A stretch of 64,000 nt of DNA from CBDDCX01 sp965226925 (GCA_965226925.1 CBDDEN010000011.1:558001-622000); one strand, 5' to 3'; numbered from the stretch's first letter, positions 26,162 through 35,527 are shown. Notes: generated from the sequence alone by a model not told the origin. Numbers and translations: made by a program.

Positions 26162-27433
26162 ATGATCGGCGCTGCCCGGTATCGCTCGCTGGCGCTCATG
26201 ACGGGCGCGATTCTGTGGTGGGGACCCCTGTCGGCCCAGGAGACGGGCGTCGTGGTCGGCCACATCGTCGACCACCTCAGTGGGCAACCGGTCGAGGACG
26301 GTCTGGTGGGCCTGAAGGGCACCGGGCGCGCCGCTTTCACCGACTCTGACGGTCGCTTTCGATTGACAGATGTGTCCGGCGGTAGCCACCTGCTGATGTT
26401 CGAGCACTTGGCCTATGGCGACAAGAGCCACACGATCGTCGTAGAGTCGGGGGCCACCCTCTCTCTCGAGATCATCATCTCCCCGACCGCCATCACCCTC
26501 GAGCCGCTTCTAGTCGAGGTCTCGCCTGAGGCGATGGCACGGCGCGCGCGAGGAACCTCGGGACGTCGAGTGACGCGGCGCCAGATCGAGGCCATGGAGA
26601 ACCGCGCGGGCACCGTCGGAGAGGCGCTCCGGGCCCTCGTGCCCGGCATCACCGTGTGGGAGTTGAGCGGCTTCGTGGGTTCGGGCATCTGCATCGAGTA
26701 TGGACGAGCGATGTCAATGTATGACCCGCGCGGGTGTCAGATGCTGGCCGTCATTGTAGACGGCGTCCGGATGGAGGATCCCTCACTCTACCTGGAGGCG
26801 CTTCAGTTGAGCGATATCGAGAGCATCGAGGTCGTGCCCCTATCGGAAGCCGGTAGCCGCTTCGGGCTGGGTACCGCTTACGGCGCCCTGGTCATCGAGA
26901 CGCGCCGGCCTCGCGGGTCGACGGGTGCCGGGGCGAACACAACCCTCGACTCCTCCCTCGCGTATGATTGGACTTCGGCGACGGAGGCGCACCCCTCGGC
27001 CCGTGCGTTTTTCGGGGCCGCCATCGGAAATGCGGCCGGGCTTCTGCTCGCCTCCAAAGCGGGAGGCGACTGCTTCAACTGGTTCGATTTGAACCGGGAG
27101 ATCCGCGAAGTGGAGTGTCGTGGAGTGGATATGACCCTTGCCCAATTCGGCGGCCTTGCCCTCCCGGCGCTGGGGGCCGGCCTCGGCGCTCGCCTAATGG
27201 GGGCGACCGAGCTGTCCCAGGGGCGGTCAATGATCGCGGCCGCGGCGGCTCTTTCGGCTCTTGGTATGGGATTCGGATTGATGGTAACCAGTGATGGCGA
27301 CGGCTTCGGCGTGCCGGAGGCCGTCGGGAGCGTCTTGGTCGGGTTCGCGGCTCCCGCGCTGGCCACGTTGTCGGACTACGTCTTCCGCACGCCTCGGGGC
27401 GGTCGGACGGGTGTTGGCCGTGCCGAGCCGTAG
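26162..27433 (+). CDS. Barrel-less TonB plug-domain protein with carboxypeptidase-like N-terminal domain
   Basis: The 423-residue protein is started at the ATG at 26162 because GGAGGTGGAC lies immediately before it. After a signal ending LSAQE come a carboxypeptidase-regulatory-like domain (VVVGHIVDHLSGQPVEDG to LSLEIIISP) and a plug domain (TVGEALRALVPGITVWEL, LAVIVDGVRMEDPS, GLGTAYGALVIETRR). No barrel follows. Instead about 150 residues, with hydrophobic Gly/Ala-rich segments in the last 100, suggest membrane association. It may be a receptor-derived protein that lost transport and gained another surface role. It is probably not in one unit with the GMC pair 24 bp downstream unless they share a transcript. 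Confidence 0.7.
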   Translation: MIGAARYRSLALMTGAILWWGPLSAQETGVVVGHIVDHLSGQPVEDGLVGLKGTGRAAFTDSDGRFRLTDVSGGSHLLMFEHLAYGDKSHTIVVESGATLSLEIIISPTAITLEPLLVEVSPEAMARRARGTSGRRVTRRQIEAMENRAGTVGEALRALVPGITVWELSGFVGSGICIEYGRAMSMYDPRGCQMLAVIVDGVRMEDPSLYLEALQLSDIESIEVVPLSEAGSRFGLGTAYGALVIETRRPRGSTGAGANTTLDSSLAYDWTSATEAHPSARAFFGAAIGNAAGLLLASKAGGDCFNWFDLNREIREVECRGVDMTLAQFGGLALPALGAGLGARLMGATELSQGRSMIAAAAALSALGMGFGLMVTSDGDGFGVPEAVGSVLVGFAAPALATLSDYVFRTPRGGRTGVGRAEP

Positions 27434-27457
27434 GAGTCACAGCTCGGGGGCAAACTC

Positions 27458-28048
27458 ATGACGACCGGCGATCGTCGGACGTTCCTCAAGCAGTCCACAG
27501 TGGCCCTGTCGTCGCTGGCCGTCTCCCGGTGTAGCCCGGTGACGGGAAGTGGAGGCCGGGTCCAGCTCGATCGCGCCATGCTTTGGGGAGTGGGGTTGTC
27601 GGTCCTGCCGTCGGAGCTGGGACCCGAGGGAAGCGAGCGGGTTCTCCGCGACTTCGATCGATGGGTCCAGGAGTATGAGCCCGTCGCTGAGCTGGATCAC
27701 GGGTACATCTCATCCGAGATCCGCTACGGACCACCCGATCCCGCCCCGAGATGGCAAGCTCAACTTGAGGCCCTGGAGCTCGAATCGAGAGTGCGCTACC
27801 AAGCCTCCTACTTGGACCTCTCAGACGACGAGCGGAAGTCCTTGATTCGCCGGCAGATCGACTCCGAGACCTCCGGCTTTCCTCCGCGCACCGCTGAGGC
27901 GTCCCACGTGGCCGTAGGCATTCTGACGCACTTCTACAGCGGCTCTGAGGCTACCGATCTCTGTTACGGTCGAAGGGTGGGTAAGAGCACGTGTCGAGGC
28001 ATTTCCACGGCGCCCGATGCGCCGGAGCCGTTGCAGGATGGGGCGTAG
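27458..28048 (+). CDS. Gluconate 2-dehydrogenase subunit 3-like small subunit (Tat carrier)
   Basis: The 196-residue protein carries a twin-arginine signal (RRTFLKQ, then hydrophobic to about residue 25, with a possible lipobox Cys). The mature part (LDHGYISSEIRYGPP, DDERKSLIRRQIDSE, ILTHFYSG) fits the small hitch-hiker subunit of membrane-bound FAD dehydrogenases. Its stop codon touches the start codon of the GMC gene, so the two are coupled. In known systems this subunit carries the signal-less GMC subunit through the Tat pore. The cytochrome c subunit of three-part complexes is not present here. Confidence 0.7.
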   Translation: MTTGDRRTFLKQSTVALSSLAVSRCSPVTGSGGRVQLDRAMLWGVGLSVLPSELGPEGSERVLRDFDRWVQEYEPVAELDHGYISSEIRYGPPDPAPRWQAQLEALELESRVRYQASYLDLSDDERKSLIRRQIDSETSGFPPRTAEASHVAVGILTHFYSGSEATDLCYGRRVGKSTCRGISTAPDAPEPLQDGA

Positions 28049-29647
28049 ATGACCCGGGTCGTGGAGTGCGATGTCTGTGTTATTGGGGCCGGCATCACGG
28101 CTGCCATGGTGGCGGAAAGGCTCGCCGAGACCCGAGACATCAAGATCGTCGTGTTGGAGGCCGGGGAGTGGACCACGCCCCTCGCCCAGCGGATGGAGCG
28201 CAGGCGCCGCTTTCTCGCCTACGGCGAGAACCCCTGGGTGCGTGATCACATACCGGATCAGACCGCGCACGGTATCATCTCGCGCTCCATGGTGGTCGGG
28301 GGATGGAGCATGCACTGGGGCGGATCTACTCCGCGTTACAGCGCCGAAGACTTTCGGGTCCGGTCGATCTACGGGGTGGGTGACGACTGGCCTATCGAAT
28401 ACGACGAGATCGAGCCCTTCTACCAGGAGGCCGAGGAGCGCATCGGCGTGGCCGGAGAACAGGGTCCTCCCGAGCTCGATGTGCGATCCAAGCCGTATCC
28501 CATGGGCCCCATCCCTCGGTCCTACAACCTTGAACGGTTGAAGGGATGGGGTGAGAGCACGGGAATCCCATTCTGGACAGGACCTGTGTCCAAGAACAGC
28601 GTGCCCTATCGTGGCCGTAACGTCTGCGCCCGCTGCGACACGTGCAGTATCTGCCCCACCGGGGCCAAGTACACGCCTGACTATACCTTCCAGCGTCTGA
28701 TCGAACAGGGTCGAGTGCAGCTCTTCACTGGATGTCTGGCGAGAAAGCTGGTGCCGGGAGATCGCACCGCCCGAATCGAGCGGGCTGAGGCGGTCGATCG
28801 GAACGACCCGGGGGAGGCGCTCCATTTCCGCGCAAAGACCTTCGTGCTCGCCGGAGGATACGTGTGGAGCTCCCACCTGCTCCTTCTCTCAGCCGGCGGT
28901 CGGTATCCGGCCGGCGTGGCCAACTCTTCGGGCCTCGTAGGGCGATACATGCATGGCCACCGGGCCTGGGAGGGATTCGTCGAGCTCCCCGTCGAGTTGT
29001 ATCCCGGAATCTTTCAGAACCAAAGCCTCTTCTCGGCCACGTTCGCACGAGCCGGCCCCATGGACCGCTACGTCCGTCACGATCTCACGATTTCGGAGTC
29101 CAGCTACGGCAGGGAGCCCCGCCTGCACGACGCCGACGGTGCCCTGCTTCTGGGGGATGAGATCATTGGCGACTGGCGGCGGCGTACCACAACGAAGTCC
29201 ACCGCCTACGTGCGTGCGATCTACGATGTCCTCCCGGCGCGGGAGAGCGCTCTCCGTCTCGACTCCGCTACGAGGAACAGATGGGGCGATCCTCTTCCGA
29301 GGGTCGACTTCCAGGACAGTCCGGTATCCGCGTCCTTACGCGAGCACACTGAGAGCAGCATCACGGCGCTCTTCAAAGACATGGCCAGAGCCGGGAACGG
29401 CAGAGTCCTTACCGCTCGACCTATCCCTGGTCAGCACCATCCCGGTGGAGGCTGTCGCATGGGGGACGACCCGGCCACAAGCGTCACGGACGCCCACGGG
29501 CGCGCCCACGACCACGAAAACCTCTTCATCGTGGGAGGACCTACCGCCGTGACGTCGGGGTGCACCAACAGCACCCTCACGTTCGCTGCGCTCGCCCTGC
29601 GCTCGGCGACCGAGATCGAGAAGCACTTTCCGACCGGCGACCCCTAA
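28049..29647 (+). CDS. GMC-family FAD-dependent oxidoreductase, large subunit
   Basis: This 532-residue GMC oxidoreductase has an N-terminal FAD motif (VIGAGITAAMVAE), a GGWSMHWGG loop near residue 90, a C-terminal HHPGGGCRMG with a candidate catalytic His, and TSGCTNSTLTFAAL. A Cys-rich insert, CARCDTCSICPTGAK around residue 192-206, resembles the region that binds a 3Fe-4S cluster in FAD-glucose dehydrogenase. It has no signal of its own and starts directly at the stop of the Tat-signal small subunit, so periplasmic export as a complex is likely. The substrate is probably an alcohol or sugar-like hydroxyl; it might oxidise an intermediate of the neighbouring locus. Confidence 0.9.
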   Translation: MTRVVECDVCVIGAGITAAMVAERLAETRDIKIVVLEAGEWTTPLAQRMERRRRFLAYGENPWVRDHIPDQTAHGIISRSMVVGGWSMHWGGSTPRYSAEDFRVRSIYGVGDDWPIEYDEIEPFYQEAEERIGVAGEQGPPELDVRSKPYPMGPIPRSYNLERLKGWGESTGIPFWTGPVSKNSVPYRGRNVCARCDTCSICPTGAKYTPDYTFQRLIEQGRVQLFTGCLARKLVPGDRTARIERAEAVDRNDPGEALHFRAKTFVLAGGYVWSSHLLLLSAGGRYPAGVANSSGLVGRYMHGHRAWEGFVELPVELYPGIFQNQSLFSATFARAGPMDRYVRHDLTISESSYGREPRLHDADGALLLGDEIIGDWRRRTTTKSTAYVRAIYDVLPARESALRLDSATRNRWGDPLPRVDFQDSPVSASLREHTESSITALFKDMARAGNGRVLTARPIPGQHHPGGGCRMGDDPATSVTDAHGRAHDHENLFIVGGPTAVTSGCTNSTLTFAALALRSATEIEKHFPTGDP

Positions 29648-29683
29648 GCCCCGGCCCTGAATTCCCCCGGGAGCACGCCGCCC

Positions 29684-30964
29684 TCAGCGCGATCTGCCGT
29701 GCAACTCCTCAATGGGCACGAAATCGATGTCGAACCCGAAGTGCCGGGGCCCCAAAGCCTCGATGGCCTCGCTTGTGCGCCAGAGATCCGAGGCCGGAAT
29801 TCCGATGACCGTGAGCACTCTGCCAACCTCGAAGCCACCTATCACACCCCCACCTCCAAGCATGGCCCAGCCGGTCTCCGGCTCGACCGCGGCGATTATG
29901 TCGGGGGCGGCCGCGTCGAGCGCACCGTCCCTCCACGCTACCATATTCTCATTCTTGTTGTAGATGTGGTATTCGCTCCCGGCGTACTCTCCGATCCCAT
30001 CGAGATAGGCGTCCGTCCAGCCGAATCCACGCTCCCCCTTCGACTCCGACCGTGTCACCCGGCCCTTGAACAGGATGTAGCCATCCCCGGCGTCGACCAC
30101 AGCCTGCACCGGATCACGCCCTTGAGCCACAGCTTCGCGGGCGGCCCGTCCCAGCCGGATGCACGTGCTGAGGAACCCCGGAATGAGATTCTCCTTCAAA
30201 ATGGAGCCCAAGAGCGCATTCGCCGCTATGGAAACCCCGCCACCGCTCGCCACCGCCAGGCTTCGAGTCACGTCCTCGGTCCGGAAGTCGTCGAGCACCG
30301 TCGGAAAGATGAAGATGTCGCCGTAGCGAGTGACGCCGGCGAAAGGAGCGCGCGTGATCCCACTGTTGATATTGAAGGGACTCATCTGCACCTCGGGCAG
30401 GCAACGCCCGGACGGGCCACCGTCGATGATCGGAATACCGAGGCGCGACGCCGTGAAGAGAGCACCGACCGTGGCCCCCCCTGCTTCGGCCTGAAAGGTG
30501 ACGTCGAACTCACGACCGAGGTATTCGCTCAGGATCTGCTCCGGCGTGGGGCGGTTCGGGTCCGGCTCGAAGCCCTGCTCGCTGTAGCGGTCGATCACGT
30601 CCTGCCAGGCACCACCACCGCCGATCCCGAAAGACGTGAACCCGAACCAGTCATCGGGCAGATCCTCGAGTGCGATCATCTCGAACGACTGTCCGTCGTC
30701 AAAAGCGTTCGTGATGCGATCTATGTTCCTCTGCGTGTCGATGCCCCGGGAGCAGAAGATTCCGGCGCCCACCATCATGTCGGCGAGTTCCTGCCTGGTC
30801 AGCGTGTGGGTGCGTGCAGTCTGCCCAAGGACTGTGGCTGGTAGAGCCACGAGGACCGTGAGCATAGAGGCGCAAAGACAACCGATTATGGACAGGCTCG
30901 CGTGGTATGCCCGCCTCTCGGCGGCTCCTCTCCAGTTGCGATCCGAAGCAACCGACATCTCCAT
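29684..30964 (-). CDS. Exported DUF917 / S-methylthiohydantoin desulfurase-like protein (copy 2)
   Basis: The 426-residue paralogue of the protein at 14970-16193 shares GIGGGGAWQDVIDRY, EAGGATVGALFTASRLGIPIIDGG, SGGGVSIAANALLG and the C-terminal GPRHFGFDIDFVPIEEL. It has a hydrophobic export segment around residues 25-45 ending near VLGQ; in copy 1 this is a lipobox. AAGGAGAGAGCC precedes the ATG. It is convergent with the GMC gene, 36 bp apart. An exported form is unusual for this family. The function is inferred only by family: hydrolysis or desulfuration of hydantoin-like rings. Confidence 0.8.
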   Translation of the reverse strand: MEMSVASDRNWRGAAERRAYHASLSIIGCLCASMLTVLVALPATVLGQTARTHTLTRQELADMMVGAGIFCSRGIDTQRNIDRITNAFDDGQSFEMIALEDLPDDWFGFTSFGIGGGGAWQDVIDRYSEQGFEPDPNRPTPEQILSEYLGREFDVTFQAEAGGATVGALFTASRLGIPIIDGGPSGRCLPEVQMSPFNINSGITRAPFAGVTRYGDIFIFPTVLDDFRTEDVTRSLAVASGGGVSIAANALLGSILKENLIPGFLSTCIRLGRAAREAVAQGRDPVQAVVDAGDGYILFKGRVTRSESKGERGFGWTDAYLDGIGEYAGSEYHIYNKNENMVAWRDGALDAAAPDIIAAVEPETGWAMLGGGGVIGGFEVGRVLTVIGIPASDLWRTSEAIEALGPRHFGFDIDFVPIEELHGRSR

Positions 30965-31219
30965 GGCTCTCTCCTTCGGTTAGACAAGGATCCGACTCGT
31001 CCACCAGCTTTCACCCCGGGAGCCCGGAGCCCTCCCACTGCAGCGCCTCGATATCGAGCACGAGCCGTCCAGACCGATGGTGGTGCGAGGGGCACGATGT
31101 GGCGAAGGTCGACGCCTGCGCAAGTTCGAGCCGTTCAAAGGGTCCACTCAAGCAAGGTTGCGGGTCGCCCTCGACGCGACCCGATTGGACGGGCAGGTTG
31201 GAAACTCCCCGGCCAAGCC
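30965..31219. other. Intergenic spacer upstream of DUF917 copy 2
   Basis: These 255 bases separate the end of the enoyl-CoA hydratase gene from the DUF917 gene. A minus-strand frame here ends like a protein C-terminus (DIEALQWEG then stop at 31011) but has no start or recognisable domain; I see no supported gene. Confidence 0.4.
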
Positions 31220-31990
31220 TCAACTCCCCGCCCGGTCGAGGAACCGACGCACTCCCTCCCGACACGCATCGGTCCGGCGAGCGATGGCGTTGACCTCGGC
31301 ACCCATTCGGATCGCCTCATCGAAATTGGCCCCGTCCAGCTCATAGAGCAGCGCTTTGGAAAGCTCCAACGCCGACGCGGGCTTCTTCGCCAGCGTCTCG
31401 AGGAGTCGCGACGTGCCCGCCTGGAACTCGTCGCCGTCGAAGACCCGGTTCACCAGACCGAGGCGTTCCGCCCTCTTCGCCGAGATCCGCTCCCCCGTGG
31501 TCACGAGATCGAACGCTACCGACTCGGTGACCTTACGTTTCAGAATGGCCATGACCATTGCCGGAACGAACCCGATATCGACCTCCGGATACCCGAACTC
31601 GGCATCCTCGTCGGCCAGCACCATGTCGCAGGCGGTGGCCAATCCACAGCCGCCGGCCAGCGCCCGACCATGAACCACCGCTACGATGGGCTTGGCGTGA
31701 CACCGCATCTGCCTGAACAGATTCCCGAGGGTCATAGCGTCGTCGACGTTGGCCTCGTGCCCCTGGTCCGCGATCTCGGCCAACTCCGCCAGGTCGCCCC
31801 CCGCGCAGAAGTCCCTCCCGGCACCCGCGATGGCGACGACCCGGACCGCGTCGTCGCCGGATGCACGTTCGAGCGCCTGTACCAGTGCCGAAACGAGCTC
31901 GCGGTTCAGGGCATTTCGCTTCTCGGGCCGGTTGAGCGTGAGACGGCAAACCCCATCGGCGACGTCGAAGCCGAGGATCGGTGACGTCAT
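31220..31990 (-). CDS. Enoyl-CoA hydratase / isomerase family protein
   Basis: This 256-residue crotonase-fold enzyme opens with LTLNRPEKRNALN and has the oxyanion-hole segments AGAGRDFCAGGDL (near 60) and GRALAGGCGLATACD (near 110). Glu in the GYPEVDIGFVP stretch fits the catalytic acid of hydratases. It hydrates or rearranges an acyl-CoA in the cytoplasm. It overlaps the stop of the small AtuA-like gene by 4 bp (ATGA) and is last in an operon with a carboxyltransferase and AtuA, so an AtuE/LiuC-like role in branched acyl-CoA or terpenoid breakdown is plausible. Confidence 0.9.
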   Translation of the reverse strand: MTSPILGFDVADGVCRLTLNRPEKRNALNRELVSALVQALERASGDDAVRVVAIAGAGRDFCAGGDLAELAEIADQGHEANVDDAMTLGNLFRQMRCHAKPIVAVVHGRALAGGCGLATACDMVLADEDAEFGYPEVDIGFVPAMVMAILKRKVTESVAFDLVTTGERISAKRAERLGLVNRVFDGDEFQAGTSRLLETLAKKPASALELSKALLYELDGANFDEAIRMGAEVNAIARRTDACREGVRRFLDRAGS

Positions 31991-32370
31991 GGCGCTCCCC
32001 GCATCGAGTCGGCGGGTGCCCGTCCTCGACCTCGGACGGCGTCCGCCAACTCGTCGGGCACCTCCACCTCCAGGCGGAGCAACGCCGTGCTGAAGACCTT
32101 TCCCTGAGCGTCATTCATGAGCGACACGGTGCCCCCTCCGTCGAGCGCGTTGTGGAGCAGGAAGTTGAGGGCGCCGAGGTTGGGAAGCTCGAAGCGCTCC
32201 ACAGGGCCACGCACCATGTCGCCGAAGTGCTCCTTCACGCGCTCGGCCGTCAGGATCTCCAACAGGAGCGGGTAGTGATCCGCATCGTACACGATAACTC
32301 CCACGTTGGCCGTATCACCCTTGTCGCCCGAGCGGGCGTGCGCCAAGTCGACGAGTTGAATGGTGGCCAT
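31987..32370 (-). CDS. AtuA-like small ferredoxin-fold domain protein
   Basis: The 127-residue protein starts at the ATG at 32370, where the conserved part begins (IQLVDLAHARSGDKGDTANVGVI); upstream codons have no family similarity. This small domain is fused to AtuA in some bacteria and separate in others, and contains NLGALNFLLHNALDGGG. It lies between AtuA (59-bp gap) and the enoyl-CoA hydratase (4-bp overlap) and probably forms a complex with AtuA. Its biochemical function has not been established as far as I know. Confidence 0.75.
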   Translation of the reverse strand: MATIQLVDLAHARSGDKGDTANVGVIVYDADHYPLLLEILTAERVKEHFGDMVRGPVERFELPNLGALNFLLHNALDGGGTVSLMNDAQGKVFSTALLRLEVEVPDELADAVRGRGRAPADSMRGAP

Positions 32371-32429
32371 GCTACCTGACACTCCCGGGTCTCCGACCCG
32401 CGTCACGGTGCAGGCCGGCGGCGCGCGAC

Positions 32430-33806
32430 CTATACATCGAAGACCTCCACCTTCAAATGAGGCTCGACCGCTTCCCTGGCAATCAGGGCCGGCCAGTAGG
32501 CCATGATCTCCTGGACACGAGGTCTCCCACCCGCGAATCCCGTCACTGAAGGAGGCCCGGTGAGGACCAGAGGTGCGATCTCCCGGGTGAAGCGCTCCAC
32601 GGCAGCCCGGTCTCGGCTCCTCACCCCGACCCGCAATTGGACCTCCGGGAGATCAGCGGGCGGCGGCCCCGGCAAGAAGCCGTGGGTGGAATCCCACCCC
32701 ACGAGCTCAGTGCGGATGTCCAGGACGAGTCCGAGGCGATCCAGTCGCTCCCGAAGGACCCGGTCGGCGGCGCGGGCCTTGGCGGCGGCATCGGGCCACG
32801 CGTAGGTCAGGGTTCCCACCGCCTTGAAGCCGTCGGAATAGGCGATCGACACCTTCAGGCAGTCGGTAGCCGGCCGGCCTCGGATTCCCTTGATCCGCAC
32901 CCGATCGCCACCTTGGTCTTCGAGTGCGATCGTGGTGAAGTCCGCCACTACATCCGGTGTGATGTACGTGCGGGGATCCCCCATCTCATAGACGATCTGC
33001 TCGGCGACCGTTCCTCGGGTCACGCGACCACCGGACCCCTCATGTTTGGTCACCACGAACGTCCCGTCGGCGCAGGCCTCGATGATGGGAAAGCCGACCT
33101 CGGCGAGATTCGGGACGGACCACCAGTCGATGAGGCAATTCCCGCCGGTGCTCTGGGCGCCACATTCGTTGATGTGTCCGGCAACCACGCCGGCGGCGAT
33201 GCGGTCCCAATCGTCGGGAGCCCAGCCGAACTCATGGATCATCGGCCCGTACGTTAGCGCCGTATCGGTCGAGCGGCCGGTCACGACCACGTCGGCACCT
33301 CGCCCGAGAGCCTCGACAATGGGCCGCGCACCCATGTAGACGTTGGCGCTCTGCACCTGATCTCGCACGACGGCAAGAGGCTCATCCGTCTCCATGTTAC
33401 GGAAGTCGTGTCCCTCGCCGAGAAGCGTGTCGAGGCGGTCCATGAGGTCGTCCCCGACCACGATGGCGACCGTGGCCCTGCCACCCACCCCGGACTCTCG
33501 TCCCGCCTCGACGAGCGCCTCTGCACACCCGAGTGGATTCACGCCACCCGCGTTCGTGACCACCGTGACGCCTCGCTCGATGCACGCCGGAAAGATCCGG
33601 CCCATCAGGGGCACGAAGTCCCGGGCGTACCCCGCGGAGGGGTCGCGGGCGCGCTGCTTCTGCATGATGGACATGGTGACCTCGGCCAGGTAGTCCATCA
33701 TGAGGTAGTCGATCCGGCCACCTTCCACCTGGCGAACGGGAGCCTCGGGATCGTCGCCCCAGAACCCCTGACCCGAGGCGATCCGCACCACGCCCCCTTC
33801 AGCCAT
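32430..33806 (-). CDS. atuA: Acyclic terpene utilisation AtuA-family protein
   Basis: The 458-residue protein belongs to the AtuA / DUF1446 family: VRIASGQGFWGDDPEAP at the start, YLMMDYLAEVTMSIM, VTNAGGVNPLGCAEAL, VVTGRSTDTALTYGPMIHEFGW and GHINECGAQSTGGN. AtuA is required in Pseudomonas for growth on citronellol and geraniol, but its reaction is not known. It overlaps the carboxyltransferase stop by 8 bp. With a carboxyltransferase and an enoyl-CoA hydratase beside it, the set resembles an atu or leucine/isoprenoid module, although the biotin-carboxylase subunit is missing here. Confidence 0.88.
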   Translation of the reverse strand: MAEGGVVRIASGQGFWGDDPEAPVRQVEGGRIDYLMMDYLAEVTMSIMQKQRARDPSAGYARDFVPLMGRIFPACIERGVTVVTNAGGVNPLGCAEALVEAGRESGVGGRATVAIVVGDDLMDRLDTLLGEGHDFRNMETDEPLAVVRDQVQSANVYMGARPIVEALGRGADVVVTGRSTDTALTYGPMIHEFGWAPDDWDRIAAGVVAGHINECGAQSTGGNCLIDWWSVPNLAEVGFPIIEACADGTFVVTKHEGSGGRVTRGTVAEQIVYEMGDPRTYITPDVVADFTTIALEDQGGDRVRIKGIRGRPATDCLKVSIAYSDGFKAVGTLTYAWPDAAAKARAADRVLRERLDRLGLVLDIRTELVGWDSTHGFLPGPPPADLPEVQLRVGVRSRDRAAVERFTREIAPLVLTGPPSVTGFAGGRPRVQEIMAYWPALIAREAVEPHLKVEVFDV

Positions 33807-35526
33807 CGTCCGGCCCTGCCTCCCCCTCCGACTTCGAGGCAGGGGGCACCGAGGTCGTCGCCGATGAGGCCGCGGGCGCCGAATCTAAGTGAAAAGGCCC
33901 GACGTGGGGACCGGAGTTGTTGAGTGCCGCCCGATGCAGGTGCACCAACGCCCGCCGGAGCTCCTCGGGCAGCACGATCTCATCGACGAAGCCGCGGGCC
34001 GCGGCGAAACGGGCGTCGAGCTGTCGGTCGTAGTCCGCGCGGACCTCGTCCATGCGCGTACTCAGGTCCTCGTCCGGGACTTCGCCCTTGGCCTTGAGCT
34101 CCTCGAGCTGCCGGCTGAAGAGCGCCATCACGGCGCTGTCGCCCTCCATGACCCCCATCCGGCCGGTCGGGAGCGAAAGGATGAAATCCGGATCGAATCC
34201 CTGACCCGCCATGGCGTAGTAGCCCGCACCCGAAGCGTGGTTCAACGTCAGGACGAGCTTGGGCACCGTGGCCGTCGCCATGGCCTCGACGAAACGTGCT
34301 CCGGCGCGGATGATCCCCGAGTGCTCGGCCTCCGGACCCACCATGAAGCCTGATACGTCCTGGACGAACAGAATCGACGTCCCACGACGGTTCATGGTCT
34401 CGATGAAGTACGCCACCTTCTCGGCGCTCTCCGTATAGATGATCCCGCCGAACCGGGGCGGGCCGGGTCGATCGTCCTTGATCATGCTCCGGGCGTTGGC
34501 GATGACGCCGATCGGGATGCCCCCGAGGAATCCCGTCCCGCAGATCATCTCCGCGGCGTATTCGGGCTGGAACTCGTCGAGCGCTTCTCCGTCCAGAATA
34601 CACGCCAACACGGCACGCATGTCGTAGGGCTGACGGTGGTCCGGCGGAAGGAGGTCGTACAGGTCCGCCGCCTCCCGCTCGGGTGCCGAGACGGGGACCC
34701 GTCGCACTCGCGGTACGGTGCCTCCGGGCAACTCATGGATCAGTCGTCGAAGCTTGCTGATGCACGCCTCATCGTCCGGCACCATGTAGTGGGCGACCCC
34801 ACTGACCTCGGTATGCACGCGGGCTCCGCCCAGCTCCTCCGAGCCCACCGTCTGCCCCGTTGCGCCCTTCACCAGATTCGGCCCCCCCAGGCCCATGAAG
34901 CTGGTCCCCTCGACCATGATGATCACGTCGGAGAGGGCAGGCAGGTATGCCCCGCCCGCGATGCATGGTCCCATGACCGCCGCCAGCTGAGGAATCCTCA
35001 GATAGCGACGCATGATGGAGTTGTAATAGAAGATGCGGGCCGCTCCGTACTGGCCGGGGAACACCCCACCCTGGTACGGGAGATTCACACCGGCGGAGTC
35101 AACGAGGTAGACGATCGGAATGCGGCAACGCATGGCGATCTCCTGGGCCCGGAGGATCTTCTTGATGGTCTCGGGCCACCACGACCCTGCTTTGACGGTG
35201 GCGTCGTTGGCCACGACCACGACCTCACGGCCTTCAACGAGGCCCACTCCCGTCACGACGCCCGCCCCGGGCGCCCGGCCATCGTACTGATCGTGGGCAA
35301 CGAGGAGGCCGATCTCGACCCAGGTGCCCCCGGGATCGAGAAGGCGCGTCACGCGTTCACGGGCCGTCAGCTTGCCCTGTTCGTGCTGCCGTTCGATGCG
35401 TTCCGGCCCGCCCCCCTTGAGGAGCACCGAGCGAAGCTCTCGGAGTTCCGCCCCCAACTCGGCCAGGCGGCCCGAACCCGGTGCGGCTCTTGGAGCTTCC
35501 GTGGCGGGATCCCCGGTCGGGGTCAC
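33799..35526 (-). CDS. Acyl-CoA carboxylase carboxyltransferase (beta) subunit
   Basis: The 575-residue protein has two crotonase-type carboxyltransferase halves: GKLTARERVTRLLDPG, GVVTGVGLVEGREVVVVANDATVKAG, MGPCIAGGAYLPALSD, then GFLGGIPIGVIANA and ILFVQDVSGFMVG. I favour the GTG at 35526, one base after the stop of the B12-binding gene and behind AGGAAAGG; a start 14 codons upstream would overlap that gene. The length fits methylcrotonyl- or geranyl-CoA carboxylase beta chains. It needs a biotin carboxylase/carrier subunit, which is not in the window. The C-terminal 25 residues are a low-complexity Ala/Ser/Pro tail. Confidence 0.88.
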   Translation of the reverse strand: MTPTGDPATEAPRAAPGSGRLAELGAELRELRSVLLKGGGPERIERQHEQGKLTARERVTRLLDPGGTWVEIGLLVAHDQYDGRAPGAGVVTGVGLVEGREVVVVANDATVKAGSWWPETIKKILRAQEIAMRCRIPIVYLVDSAGVNLPYQGGVFPGQYGAARIFYYNSIMRRYLRIPQLAAVMGPCIAGGAYLPALSDVIIMVEGTSFMGLGGPNLVKGATGQTVGSEELGGARVHTEVSGVAHYMVPDDEACISKLRRLIHELPGGTVPRVRRVPVSAPEREAADLYDLLPPDHRQPYDMRAVLACILDGEALDEFQPEYAAEMICGTGFLGGIPIGVIANARSMIKDDRPGPPRFGGIIYTESAEKVAYFIETMNRRGTSILFVQDVSGFMVGPEAEHSGIIRAGARFVEAMATATVPKLVLTLNHASGAGYYAMAGQGFDPDFILSLPTGRMGVMEGDSAVMALFSRQLEELKAKGEVPDEDLSTRMDEVRADYDRQLDARFAAARGFVDEIVLPEELRRALVHLHRAALNNSGPHVGPFHLDSAPAASSATTSVPPASKSEGEAGPDDG

Positions 35527-35527
35527 G

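Noticed and set aside
29699..30844. 381-codon plus-strand frame opposite DUF917 copy 2
   Set aside because: No recognisable domain, no ribosome site, and it mirrors codon bias of the real minus-strand gene.
31011..31219. Minus-strand frame ending DIEALQWEGSGLPG after the enoyl-CoA hydratase
   Set aside because: Same reasoning: a plausible-looking tail without a gene body or start.
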